64,000 nt of DNA from Bathynomus jamesi (GCA_023014485.1 JAJOZX010001859.1:740782-804781), one strand, 5' to 3'; positions 12,243 to 23,960 are shown, counted from the stretch's first letter. Numbers and translations: made by a program. Notes: a model not told the origin generated them from the sequence alone.

Positions 12243-12534
12243 TATGGTGGTGTAGTGGTTAGCGTCGCTGACTACGAATTTATCGGCCCCGGGTTCGAGA
12301 CCCGACGGCAGCCGGCGTGCAGCAAAACCCAGCTGTTCATCCTTCCACACAATAAAGGAAGTGGTTGGTAGATAAATGGGTACCCTAGGTGGCCTAGTGG
12401 TTAAGACGCTGGGTTGCCGATGGGGCGTGGTTCGGATTCCACGTTAAACTGTAGTCTAAGGTGGAGTGAAAAGCTTGACCTTCGTCAGAATGAACAATTC
12501 GGGCGGAAGCTAACCAAAGATTAACCAAAGGTGT
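12243..12534 (+). repeat. Composite SINE with two tRNA-like modules, copy 2
   Basis: GTAGTGGTTAGCGTCG with GGGTTCGAGACCC forms the first tRNA-like unit; CCTAGTGGTTAAGACGC with GGTTCGGATTCC forms the second. The tail CTTGACCTTCGTCAGAAT is shared with copies 1 and 3. Confidence 0.75.
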
Positions 12535-12779
12535 GTGTGTGTATATATATGCTGCAGCAGAGGGGTTGACCGCAGCTCGATCCTAAACCGTCGTTCGAAC
12601 TCGCATAAAGTAACATAAAGTAAGTATATATATACTTGTTTGAACCAAACCATGAGTCATGATGAGTGTGCGTGAGCAAGGTTGTACTGTATCCTTTACA
12701 CCGAATGAGATTTAATTCTCTGTATGATAAGTGATAGGAACTAGAACGTAGAGTGATATAAGTGCACATCTGTGTTGAC

Positions 12780-13625
12780 TTTTTTCCGTAGTAACTTAGA
12801 TATGTATTCTTTCATGAAAGAGAATATTAAATCTTGACATGAACCTAACTCTACAAAAGATGAACAAAAATAATACTGGACTTCATGTTAAAATTCTAGG
12901 CATCACTCTAGAAATTCTCAAGAAGCTTGTAAAAAGATTATAAATAAAAGACTGCAGTGAAGTAAAATAAAAAAAAATTAATGGAAAAATGAACAAAACA
13001 TGACTTTTGTCTTGTTTGAAAGTTGTTCGTGAGTGACGTATCTGACTGAAAAATTTTTGAAGGCATAATATTTGTACGAGTAATATTTTCTGTGAATGCC
13101 TATTTTTTTAGGATTTTAGTAGAATTTTTGCTCTTAAATGAAAAATAGTTAGAAATAATAGGAACATAGGTACATTGTTAGGTTCATGGTTTGTCGGTTA
13201 GGTATGCTGAGAATAGGTCTACCTTGTCGGAAAGAGATAAAAAAAGATATGATAGGTAGATAAAATAGGGTACATGTACAGTAGTTATACTAAATAAAAG
13301 TTATGTTAGGCAAATAAGTTGTGTTATGGGAGAACAGACGTCTCGTCCAATCATGAAGCCAAAACTTTGTTACAGTAGGTGAAAATGTGTATCAATTCAT
13401 GCATAAGAAGACCGTGTTGAGACTTTTGAGTTAACCAATCAGTTACTGGAAAATGCGTTGTAGAATATGAATTAATCACTCAAGTACCTGAAAAATGGTA
13501 TACAGAATATGAAATGACTCACCAAATACCAGAAAATTAGACAGCATACTATGATATCACCAATCCGATGGAAGGCAAATTAGGTAGATACATATATGTA
13601 AATAAGTGTATGGTTGATAGATAAA
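12780..13625. repeat. Decayed minisatellite field, left part
   Basis: Degenerate units of about 42-50 bp, best seen at 13430-13570, share a core like ACCTGAAAACTGNNATACAGANTATGA. Matching units lie on the far side of LINE A (16860-19550), so the LINE appears to have inserted into the array. Confidence 0.5.
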
Positions 13626-13814
13626 TAAATGAATGAAAATGAAAATGAAAAGTTTATTGGCAGACTACAGTCCATATGACAAATATTATTAATACAATGA
13701 CAGTTCACATACTAAGGATAGAAATATATACAGTTGATTAGAAATAATACAGTAATGTCGAATTTAAGTGGAGCTACAGACACATTTTCGTACCAAGAAT
13801 TCCATAGCTTAGAG

Positions 13815-14027
13815 CAGAGCTTTCCAAACTGGTGTGTCGCGACACATTAGTGTTTTTTGTATTATGAAAATTTTGATTTTTCTATCAACAAAATCGGCTA
13901 CAAGATAAACCACCTACTGAAAAATTATCTGATATTTGATATTTGATAACAAAAATTAATTAATGTGTCGTGAAAATTGTTATGCTTAAATAGTTTGTCA
14001 CCAACGTTAAAAGTTTGGAAAGCTCTG
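13815..14027. mobile_element. hAT-type MITE in LINE A
   Basis: Termini CAGAGCTTTCCAAACTGG and AGTTTGGAAAGCTCTG are inverted repeats. The element is flanked by the perfect 8-bp duplication GCTTAGAG (13807-13814 and 14028-14035), a hAT hallmark. 213 bp, no ORF. Confidence 0.85.
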
Positions 14028-15004
14028 GCTTAGAGGATAAACGGCAGGACTCATGGATAGCTTGGATAACCAGGTTGGTTGATTTTTTAATTCTTTGCAT
14101 TAGACTGTATTGAGCACGTTTTGATGCCTCCGAGAAGCTCAGGACATTACGGGTGGCAAACATTTGTGAAGCTCAGCATCTCGGGGGTAATTTATGTAAG
14201 AGTCTAAAAGACCCGTTGTACAGCAAGTTTAGGGTTCTGCCAGAACCTTTTTTATAATTCACCCACAGTTGCTGTCCGTATATATTACTGCAGAAAGTAC
14301 GAACGAAAGAGAGTGTCTTTAGCTTCACTTGTACAGAACCGAAAGTTCCTTATAGTCATATTCGCCTTAGCACACAGGCTTCGAGATTGTTTTCTTAATC
14401 CGAGTCATCAGTCAAGGAACTGGTAATAGTTTGACCCAAATACTTAAACTCTTGTACTTCCTCAATTACTTCACCTTTCGTTTTAAACCTAATATCAGCT
14501 GGCTGATTACAGCTTTTAGGATGAAATTGCATAACCTTAGTTTTTGCAACATTAAAAAGAATATCATGTTTCTACGAATACACTTCGCAGAGTTTTAGTA
14601 GCCGATCCCGACCTTTAACAGAGGGACTTATTAACACCATATCATCACCATAAACTAAGTTAATTATCCTTGTATTATCTATACAACATCCCACTGTTGC
14701 CTCATTAAGTGAAGCAATTAATCCGTCAATATACACATTAAACAGCATTGGGGAGAACAAGGAGCCTTTTCTCACCCCGCAAGAGGAGCCAAAATATTCA
14801 GATAGTACACTGCCCCACCTAACGGTAAAAGGTTGGTGGGAATACCAAAATTTCAATAAATTTAATATGTACAAGGGAACCTTCCTGTCTCCTAGTTTTT
14901 TAAATAAAATATTGTGTTCACTCTATCATATGCCTCACTTATATCTAGGAAACAGCTATAAATAGTTGAATTACTGTCAATGTATTTAGATATTGTTTCT
15001 TTAA

Positions 15005-15092
15005 CCCTTTAAGCCCTGAATTTTTTGTAGGGTTAAGTTATGAATGCTTGTATTTGAAACGTTAGCAATTTGTACCTTCAGTCCTTAAAGGG
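15005..15092. mobile_element. 88-bp piggyBac-type MITE
   Basis: Flanked by TTAA on both sides (15001-15004 and 15093-15096). Termini CCCTTTAAGCCCTGAA and TTCAGTCCTTAAAGGG are inverted with two mismatches. LINE copy B has a single TTAA at the same point (about 23017-23020), an empty site. A copy of identical length is at 59293-59380. Confidence 0.85.
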
Positions 15093-16596
15093 TTAAGTAC
15101 ATAAATACACAGGTCAGTTGAGTGGGACCTTTTAAAACCAAACTAATTTGGAGATGTCCATAGGAAATCATTCAATCGGAGTAACAAGAGTTTTTCTAGT
15201 AGTTTCGAGAAGCAGGAAGCGACAGCAATAAGCCTGTAATTATTGCTGGACAGAATGCTTCCGTACTTATTTTTGACCAGGGGCAAGATATATACCCTCA
15301 TGAACTCTGCAGGGATGTAGCTATGAGCAAGCATGGCTGATAAGAGCAATGATATATGCAGACATACTAAGTCATTGGCATATTTAAAGTGCTCATTCGG
15401 TAAGTCGTCTACCCCTGACGCAGAACCAGTCTTTAACTCTTTAATTAACCTCTTTACTTCAGAAACTGATATCAAAGTATTTTCCCTCGTCCCTCCCACA
15501 GTCGTTTCGCTGCAATCTATCTTAAGATTATCCCTACTCACACTGTTAAGACTGTTAGAGTAATGGTTTTTCCACAGCTTTGCAATTTCATCCTCCCCCG
15601 ACACCTATCGATTGTCTGAGGGAGGACACTTTGGCACCCGTTTGATTCTTAACAAATTTCCAAAATTTGTTATTACCGTTATTTATGTGAGCTTCACAGG
15701 CTTTTGACGCTTGAATAGACTCTTCTTCCTGTTTACATCGCCTTATGGCCGCCTTATAATGACCCATACTTCTACACATATTCATGTATACTGGTCCTAA
15801 TCTGGGTCTACCATGAAATCACCACAAATCGTAAGCGTTTTTTGATTCCCTCTTCAGGGAGCAATAAAATCATTCCATCCAGGAATAATATTAGTATGAT
15901 AGTTATAAAATTTAATCAGGGGCTTCCTGCTTCTCTTAACAGAGATACTATTTTAATATAATACCTATCTATGAGTTTACATCTACATCACTTGACTTAA
16001 ATTGGCTGACTCGCACATGTTACCCAATTCTACAAAGAATTCCGAATTCACATGCCCATTAAAGTCCCCCATTATTATACAGTGAGAATATTTGGGGTTA
16101 TCTGATAATGACTTAATTTTGTACAGCAAATCAATGTACTCGTATTCATCTAGATTACTGCTGTTGTTGTATACTGTAGTAAATAGCAGTTTACAATTAA
16201 TATGCAATCATTGTTCGCTTGTAATTCAATGCCTAACAACCTTACATTATCGCTTGTTAATAATTTTATACCTTTTGACAAATTTTTCCTTGTTAAGAAA
16301 GCAACACCACCAAAAGGCCTACCGTACATTAATTCATATGACAAGTCTACTGCTGATGACGTATGGTACATAAAGTCATCATGGATGGTAGAGAGGAATT
16401 TTAGCTCTTGCTTAGGTATCCAGTGCTCTTGCAGGACTATCAAATCTACACTGTCACAGATTTTATGAATATCTACAATTGAATTCCTCACTGACCTTAC
16501 GTTATGTGAACTATTTTCAACAAGTTATCCGCCATGACTGATAAAAAATTTATTATTAATATGATTATTATTATTATACATAGTACAGTACAAATT

Positions 16597-16619
16597 TCAG
16601 GAATTACCGTTAGGGCGCC

Positions 16620-16656
<37 letters not shown>

Positions 16657-16830
16657 GTTATTATTTTGCCTGTTATCAAATCTCCTGGAAAAGTGAATAA
16701 ACTCCTTAACAATAATACCTTCTGGCCACTGACTGATGTTGCACGGGTTGAAATGCAAATTTGCACCTTTAATTATTACTTTAAATGAGTTATAATACGG
16801 AGATTTTGTGTTTAGTTTATTAACTAACAA
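16597..16830 (-). pseudogene. LINE copy A ORF1, C-terminal part with Asn run
   Basis: The frame encodes KSPYYNSFKVIIKG and WPEGIIVKEFIHFSRR, the basic C-terminal strand region of many LINE ORF1 proteins, then 15 asparagines from a (AAT)n tract, then RRPNGNS and a stop. Copy B keeps the same ending (RRPDGNA). ORF1 proteins bind the element RNA. The N-terminus is lost. Confidence 0.7.
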
Positions 16831-16859
16831 TATACTGTGTTCACCACAGTGGGTGCTAG

Positions 16860-17085
16860 TGGGTGCGTGGGTGGCTAGATGAATAAATTATCTTGAATGA
16901 ATGAATGGGAAGCGAAACTAAGCTGAGATCATCATAGCTTGAAAAATATCTTAAATAAAACTAAAATAAACTAAAAATTAGGTCGCATAATCTTGTTAAA
17001 AAGCTTATAGGTTTTAACTAAATCTAAATAAAAATATTAATAAATGGATTATATATGAAAAAATTTCGTAATCAATTAAAATGTT
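16860..17085. repeat. Unannotated stretch between LINE A and foldback MITE 1
   Basis: AT-rich with a GTGGGTGC-type short repeat at 16846-16875. Weak similarity to the minisatellite field. Confidence 0.3.
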
Positions 17086-17295
17086 GGATCACCTGAATGA
17101 AGATCATGGCCCCCAGACTCAATTACCAAATGATATCTTCGTTAAAACTAACAACAATCTCACGACCTAACCTAACCAATCGTCAAGGGCGTACAGTTGA
17201 CCTAACGATTGGTTACGTTAAGCCGTGATATTTTCGTTAGTTAGCCTTATAAGGCTAACTAACGAAGTCTGGGGGCCCTGATCTTCAGGTGATCC
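17086..17295. mobile_element. Foldback MITE, copy 1
   Basis: Ends GGATCACCTGA..GATCA and TGATCTTCAGGTGATCC are inverted. The interior contains AGTTAGCCTTATAAGGCTAACT palindromes and a CCTAACC run. Copy 2 lies at 18045-18247 with the same structure. Confidence 0.75.
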
Positions 17296-18044
17296 GAAAA
17301 GTGAGATACAGATTATGAAATGGGGCTTCAGATACCTGTAAACTGGGATACAGTATGTACTGTGATCACTCAGATCTCAGAAAACTGTTATACAGAGTAG
17401 GGATTGGCCAATCAGACCTCAGAGACTGTGTTGCCACTTATGATGTGTACAGCTATGTAACAGAAAAGTGAGCTATAGATTAAGAAATGAGTATTGAGAA
17501 GCCTGTAAACTGGGATAACAGTAGGTGGTATAAGCCATCAGAGACCTGTAAACTGTTTCATCTTATGAATTGTTCAAACAGGGGCTAGAAAACTGTAATA
17601 CATGTTATGAAATGCTCATGCAAGGGTTAGAAATCGGATGCTGAACATATGAAATAAGTAAGTCACGACCGCGGAAACCTACGAGTATTTACAGACTATG
17701 AAATATATAATTATGATCCCGAAACTGTGGTGTAAATTGTGAATTTTTCAAACAAGGGCTATAAAACTGTGATTCAGACTATGAATTATTCAAACGAATA
17801 GTGGAAAACTGAGGTTGAGCGTATAAAACGAGTAAACCATGACCGCGAGGCCAATATACACACTATAAAATATTATATAAATGAGGCTGATCTTTTGAAT
17901 TGTTCAAACAGGGTCTCAAAATCTGTGTTTCACCATACTTAAAATAGGTTATTATTACTATTATTTATTTATTTTTTTTAAGACCCATTCGACATCTACT
18001 TCGTATACAGTATCTATTTTTAGCCTTATATGGACAGAATTTTC
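17296..18044. repeat. Duplicated segment, copy 1 (minisatellite-derived)
   Basis: Closely matches 18953-19541. It is made of degenerate ~45-bp units (CTGTAAACTGGGATACAG, ATTGTTCAAACAGGG). Copy 2 lacks about 150 bp present here around 17630-17790. The left and right limits coincide with the two foldback MITEs. Confidence 0.75.
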
Positions 18045-18247
18045 GGATCACCTGAAGATCAGGGCCTCTAGCCTTCGTTAGTTAGCCTTATAAGGCTAAC
18101 TAACGAAAATATCAAGACCTAATCTAACCAATCGTCAAGGGCGTACGGTTGACCTAACGAATGGTTAGGTTAGGTCGTGATATTTTCGTTAGTTAGCCTT
18201 ATAAAGCTAACTAAAGAAGGCTGGGGGCCCTGATCCTCAGGTGATCC
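18045..18247. mobile_element. Foldback MITE, copy 2
   Basis: Same termini and interior as copy 1 (GGATCACCTGAAGATCAGGG / CCCTGATCCTCAGGTGATCC), 203 bp, no coding capacity. Confidence 0.75.
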
Positions 18248-18952
18248 AAAATTAGTAGTGTACTAAAGATGGAGAAACAAATACAAGTTAATAGACGAAA
18301 TTAATAAAATGTGACTTCCGTTTGATTGAATGTTGTATGTGAACATCGTAACTGCTTAATTTAATATTTTTTGCTTTGTGCATGATTATTTTAAAGTTTT
18401 TATCAGAATCTTGTTCTAAGAACTGAATATAGTTATAGAAGCTGAGTTACAGATTATGTAGTGAAATATGTCATGCACTTAAAATCGTGAACACACAAAA
18501 TCAGTTTAACTAAAATTGAGACATCTTTTGCTCATCCAATTTGGTGTCGCTGTTAAGGCACTTTTTTTCAAAAATTGACTCTGTACGTGGCATGTCAAAG
18601 AATCCTGGGGAGTCGTGAGTTATTTTTCATGAGTTATTAAATGTCTAAATGTCTCAGACTAATAAACTAGACTATGAGTAATTTATAAAGTTAAAAGGTT
18701 AATGCTTCAATATGAGCTACTTACGACAATATACGAGTAACTTTGATTTTCTGTAAATACAGAGTATGAATTCTGCTCTCAGTTACAGGACAATGTAATT
18801 ACATATTGAATTAACCGATCAGATACACGAAAACTGACTTGCAGCATATGAGGTAAACAAATCATGAAGCCGAAACGTATTTACATCACATAAAGTGTGT
18901 AAATAACCGTCAAGAGCCGTGTAACATAAATAAAATGTTTGATCGTGTAGAA
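18248..18952. repeat. Decayed minisatellite field, right part
   Basis: Degenerate units with cores such as GATACACGAAAACTGACTTGC; no gene. Confidence 0.4.
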
Positions 18953-19541
18953 GAAAACTGAGATACAGATTATGAAATTGGGCTTCAGATACCTGTAAAC
19001 TGGGATACAGTATGCAGTGTGATCACTCAGATCTTAGAAAACTGTTATACAGACTAGGGATTGGCCAATCAGACTTCAGAGACTGTGTTGCCACTTATGA
19101 AGTGTACAGTTATGTAACAGAAAAGTGAGCTATAGATTAAGAAATGAGTATTGAGAGGCCTGTAAACTGGAGTAACAGTAGGTGGTATAAGCCATCAGAG
19201 ACCTGTAAACTGTGTTTCATCTTATGAATTGTTCAAACAGGGGCTAGAAAACTGAAATACATATTATGAAATGTTCATGCAAGGGTTAGAAATTATTCAA
19301 ACGAATAGCGAAAAACTGAGGTTGAGCGTATAAAACGAGTAAACCATGACCGCGAGGCCAATATACACACTACAAAATACTATATAAATGAGGCTGATCT
19401 TTTGAATTGTTCAAACATGGTCTCGAAGTCTATGTTTCACCATACTTAAAATAGGTTATTACTATTATTTATTTATTTTTTTTAAGACCCATTCGACATC
19501 TACTTCGTATACAGTATCTATTTTTAGCCTTATGGACAGAA
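18953..19541. repeat. Duplicated segment, copy 2
   Basis: Second copy of 17296-18044, with an internal deletion and without the flanking MITEs. The shared end reads TATGGACAGAATTTTC. Confidence 0.75.
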
Positions 19542-19623
19542 TTTTCTGTAGCGTTAAGTTATAAATGCTTGTATATGAAAAGTTAAAAATTTCTAACAAT
19601 TATCCATATCGGTTAGGTAATAA

Positions 19624-19626
<3 letters not shown>

Positions 19627-19656
<30 letters not shown>
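19627..19656. repeat. GT microsatellite
   Basis: (GT)n tract. Confidence 0.95.
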
Positions 19657-19658
<2 letters not shown>

Positions 19659-20335
19659 TAATGTGGGCGTGGCTTATTTGCCTACATAACCACGAGAAAC
19701 ATTTATTATTTCACGTGAACAAAATTTTCCATTGCTAACTCATGAAATTACATCAAGGCAAGGGTCAACAACCTTTGCCAAAGCAGCAATTTATACTAAA
19801 ATACGAAGATATATTATAGCGGCTCTGGCTCGGAGCTTTTTATTTTACAGCGAACGCTTTAAACAGGGAAGATGTGCTTCGTCTTCCCTAAAGTTTTGAG
19901 TGAATTCCTTATAATATAAAACCTAATAACTATAAAAAGGATAGGCCTATTCCTTCAGGGGTTTAATTAGTGATTGCCTATATTAGTAACAAAGTGTCAA
20001 CTCGCAGTGTAGGCTCCATTGTAACGGCCCTACATCAAAGAAGACCGTCACGCCCTACATGGAAGCAAACTAAGTCCCAGCGAAAATAAAGTGGGAAAAA
20101 TTTCTTTCGTTCACATATAGGCATCTAAAATCCTTAGGCTAGAATTACCGAAAACAATTAAATAAACAAAGAGGTCCTTTGAAGCCCTACACATACATAA
20201 CTCTAACGAAAAAACATAGGGCTTTTGTCAGTAACTCTCCACTGAAGTCTGCTGGAAATTTCCAACGGATGAGGGTATCAGGCAATCAACCCAAAAGCCC
20301 TATATAGTTTTTTCACACCCAGTTACTCGGAAGTA
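19657..20335. other. Upstream region of LINE B
   Basis: No ORF. GC content rises sharply from about 20330 into the LINE ORF1 region, so part of this is probably the LINE 5' UTR. Its true 5' end cannot be set because copies A and C are truncated. Confidence 0.4.
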
Positions 20336-20419
20336 GTTCAGCAAGTCAGATCTCCAAGAAGCGCGTCGGGCAGCGAGGGAAACGAAATCCCCGCCACCAA
20401 CTCCTCCCCTGAAGGTGGG

Positions 20420-21109
20420 GTGGAAACGCAGCATGCAGGGGAAGCGGTCAACCCCCCTCCCGTTCAGAAAAGGACCCCTGCTCCCGATTTCACAATGAGG
20501 AAGAGGGACTGTCCAATGCCAAGAGACGAGGCATCATTGCACCTCTTCCCTACCTCCCACTGCAGGGGAGAGGCGTTCGATTACTCAAACGCCTCGCTCG
20601 GTGCGCAGTTATCTCCCTCCGACCGAAGGAGGGGCACGCGCGGCCGTCATATTATAAACACCGCTAACAGACCCTCACCAAGCCACAGAGTAGGGGGAGG
20701 GGCCTCCCATCCCCCCAAGGTCGTGCCACCCATCCCCAAGGCAGGAGAACCCTGCCTCAGGGAGATCGAGGGAGGAGGACGGGTGGGTCACTGTTAACAG
20801 GCGTCCTTCCCGGAGGTATCCTCAACCGGTCTTAGCGGCGAGGCCACCGATGGGGAATCTCACCCTCTCGCAAATTCAGCTCTCGAACGAGGCAAGCGAT
20901 ATTCGACACATGATGGAAGAAGTCATTGGTGAACATAGTATATTGTTAGTTAATAAACTAAACACAAAATCTCCGTATTATAACTCATTTAAAGTAATAA
21001 TTAAAGGTGTAAATTTGCATTTCAACAAGTATAATATGAGTCAGTGACGAGACGATATTATTGTTAAAGAGTTTATTCACTTTTCCAGATTTGATAACAG
21101 GCAAAATAA

Positions 21110-21143
<34 letters not shown>

Positions 21144-21172
21144 GTAATAATAATAATAATAATAATAGGCGC
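20420..21172 (+). pseudogene. LINE copy B ORF1
   Basis: The N-terminal half (20420-20797) is Pro/Arg-rich and basic, in a GC-rich block unlike the surrounding AT-rich DNA. A second open frame (20850-21047) carries KSPYYNSFKVIIKG and HFNKYNMSQ. Then comes an (AAT)n tract that reads Asn or Ile depending on frame, ending RRPDGNA and a stop. This matches copy A. The role is probably RNA binding and chaperoning. Frameshifts separate the parts. Confidence 0.65.
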
Positions 21173-21242
21173 CCTGACGGTAATGCCTGAAAGTTTATTG
21201 TGTATAATAATAATCTTACTAATAATAAATTTTCTATCAGTC

Positions 21243-23960
21243 ATGGTGGAAAACTCGTTGAAAATAGTGTCATATAATGTAAGGTCAGTGAGGAATTCAA
21301 TTGTAGATGTTCAAAAAATCTGTGACAGTGCAGATTTGATACTCCTACAAGAGCACTGGATACCTAAGCAAGAGCTAAAATTCCTCTCTACCATCCATGA
21401 TGACTTTATGTACCATGCGTCATCAGCAGTAGACTTGTCAGATGAATTAATGTACGGTAGGCCTTTTGGTGGTGTTGCTTTCTTAATAAGGAAAAATTGG
21501 TCAAAACATATAAAATTTTTAACAAGCGATAATATAAGGTTGTTAGGCATTGAATTACAAGTGAACAATGATTGCATATTAAATGTAAACTGCTATTTAC
21601 TATACAACAACAGCAGTAATCTAGATGAATACATTGATTTCCTGTATAACATTAAGTCATTATCAGATAACCCCAAATATTCTCACTGTATAATAAGGGA
21701 GGACTTTAACGGGCATGTGAACTCGGAATTCTTTGTAGAATTGGGTAACATGTGTGAGTCGGCCAATTTAAGTATAAGTGATGAAGATGTATTAGGGTTA
21801 ACCAGTGGTAATTTTACATACGTTAGGTATGAGTGGTACCACCAGGTGGATTGATCATTGTCTCACTAGTAATAATCTAAAGGATTGAATTGTTAGAGTT
21901 CATATTCTCATGATTTCCTTCTTTCTGATCATAGACCATTAGAAATATTAATTAACTTTACCAATTTATGCCCAACACGACTTAACAAGAACTCAATAGG
22001 TAAGAGTAATCGCGTCGATTGGTCTAATGTTAATATGCAACAGAGAATAGAATACAAAGAGAGAACAAGTCACCTCTTTCATAATTTAGAAATTTTTCAT
22101 CTTGCCTGTAGTAATCCTTTCTCAAATGATCTCACTGTAAACTCATAGATAGGTATTATCGTAAGATAGTATCCCTGATAAGAGAAGCAGGAAGCCTCTG
22201 AATAAATCTTACAACTATCATACTAAGATTATTCCTGGATGGAATGATTTTATTGCCCCCCTGAAGAGGGAATCGAAAGACGCATATGATTTATGGTGCT
22301 TTCATGGTAGACCCAGATTAGGACCAGTATACATGAATATGTGTAGAAGTCGGGGTCAGTATAAGGCGGCCATAAGGCGATGTAAACAGGAAGAAGTGTC
22401 TATTCGAGCGTCAAAAGCCTGTGAAGCTCACATAAATAACGGTAATAACAAATTTTGGAAATTTGTTAAGAATCAAACGGGTGTCAAAAATGTTCTCCCT
22501 CCGACAATCGATGGGGTGTCGGGGGAGGATGAAATTGCAAAGCTGTGGAAAAACAGTTACTCTAACATTCTTAACAGTGTGAGTAGGGATAATCTTAAGA
22601 TAGATTGCAGCGAAACGACTGTGGGAGGAACAAGGGAAAATACTTTGATATCAGTTTCTGAAGTAAAGAGGTTAATTAGAGTTAAAGACTGGTTCTGTCA
22701 GGGGTAGACGACTGATCGAATGAGCACTTTAAATATGCCAATGACGTAGTATGTTTGCATATATCATTGCTCTTATCAGCCATGCTTTCTCATAGCTATA
22801 TCCCTGCAGATTTCATGAGGGTATATATCTTGCCCCTGGTCAAAAATAAGTACGGAGGGATTCTGTCCAGCAATAATTACAGGCTTATTGCTGTCGCTTC
22901 TGCTTCTCGAAACTACTAGAAAAACTCTTGTTACTCCGATTAAATGATTTCCTGTGGACATCTCCAAATCAGTTTGGTTTTAAAAGGTACTCAACTGACC
23001 TGTGTATCTCTGTACTTAAAGAAACAATATCTAAATACATTGACAGTAATTCAACTATTTATAACTGTTTCCTAGATATAAGTAAGGCATATGATAAGGT
23101 GACCACAATATTTTATTTGAAAAACTAGAAGACAGGAAGGTTCCCATGTACATATTAAATGTATTGAAATTTTGGTATTCCCACCAATCTTTCACCGTTA
23201 GGTGGGGCAATGTACTATTCGAGTGTTTTGGCTCCTCTTGCGGGGTGGGACAAGGCTCCTTGCTCTCCCCTATGCTGTTTAATGTGTATATTGACGGATT
23301 AATTGCTTCACTTAATGAGGCAACAGTGGGATGTTGTATAGATAACACAAGGATAAATAACTTAGTTTATGCCGATGATATGGTGTTAATATGTCTCTCT
23401 GTTAAAGGTCTGGATCTGCTACTAAAAGTCTACGAAGTGTATTCGCAGAAACATGATATTCTTTTTAATGTTACAAAAACTAAGGTTATGCAATTTCATC
23501 CTAAAAGCTGTAATCAGCCAGCTGTTATAAGGTTTAAATGAATGGTGAAGTAATTGAGGAATTACAGGAGTTTAAGTATTTGGGTCAAACTATTACCAGC
23601 TCCTTGAGTGATGACTCGGATATAAGAAAACAATCTCGAAGCCTGTGTGCTAAAGCGAATATGACCATAAAGAACTTTCGATTCTGTACAAGTGAAGCTA
23701 AAGACACTCTCTTTCGTACTTTCTGCAATGATATATACTGACAGCAATTGTGGGTGAATTATAAAAAAGGTTCTGACAGAACCCTAAACTTGCTGTACAA
23801 CGGGTCTTTTAGACTCTTACATAAATTACCCCCGAGATGCTCAGCTTCGCAAATGTTTGCACCCGCAATGTCTCGACCTTCCCGGAGGAAACAAGACGTG
23901 CTCAATACAGTTTAATGTCCTATGGACAACCCGATTATCCAAGCTATCCATGAGTCCTGC
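21243..23960 (+). pseudogene. LINE copy B ORF2 (AP endonuclease and RT)
   Basis: ORF2 proteins nick the target and reverse-transcribe the element RNA. The endonuclease (21243-21852, one open frame) shows SYNVRSVRNSIVD, LLQEHWIP, DFNGH and the GNFTYVR strand; the catalytic SDH region is in another frame near 21925. RT blocks: NNYRLIAVAS (22877), FGFKRYSTDLCIS, FLDISKAYDKV, CGVGQGSLLSPMLFNVYIDG, and YADDMV (23367). The C-terminal zinc-type RCSAS domain lies at about 23838. About five frameshifts and one stop near 23740 are visible. Confidence 0.88.

Larger units (their letters stand above)
13745..16524 (-). pseudogene. LINE copy A ORF2 (endonuclease-RT)
   Basis: The endonuclease begins near 16524 with RSVRNSIVDIHKICDSVDL and includes VLQEHWIP and IIMGDFNGH, matching AP-endonuclease motifs. 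RT motifs SASGVDDLPNEHFK and NNYRLIAVASCFSKLLEK lie in 15143-15604. The active site reads YGDDMV at about 14645 where copy B has YADDMV. The C-terminal domain with RCSAS and MFATRNVLSFSE continues to about 13745. Frameshifts separate these blocks and both MITEs interrupt it. Confidence 0.85.
13633..16850 (-). mobile_element. CR1/L2-like LINE, copy A (5' truncated)
   Basis: A non-LTR retrotransposon read on the minus strand: end of ORF1, then ORF2 (AP endonuclease and RT), then a short 3' end with AATAAA and a CATTTT repeat tail at 13633-13660. It aligns with copies B (plus strand) and C. It carries a hAT MITE (13815-14027) and an 88-bp TTAA MITE (15005-15092). It stops in ORF1 near 16850, so it is a 5'-truncated insertion. 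Confidence 0.88.

Noticed and set aside
12243..12460. Functional tRNA genes
   Set aside because: Box A and box B are present, but the bodies do not form cloverleaves and the sequence recurs as a SINE.
17296..19541. CRISPR-like array
   Set aside because: Units are degenerate, contiguous and lack regular spacers, and the DNA is animal; this is a minisatellite.
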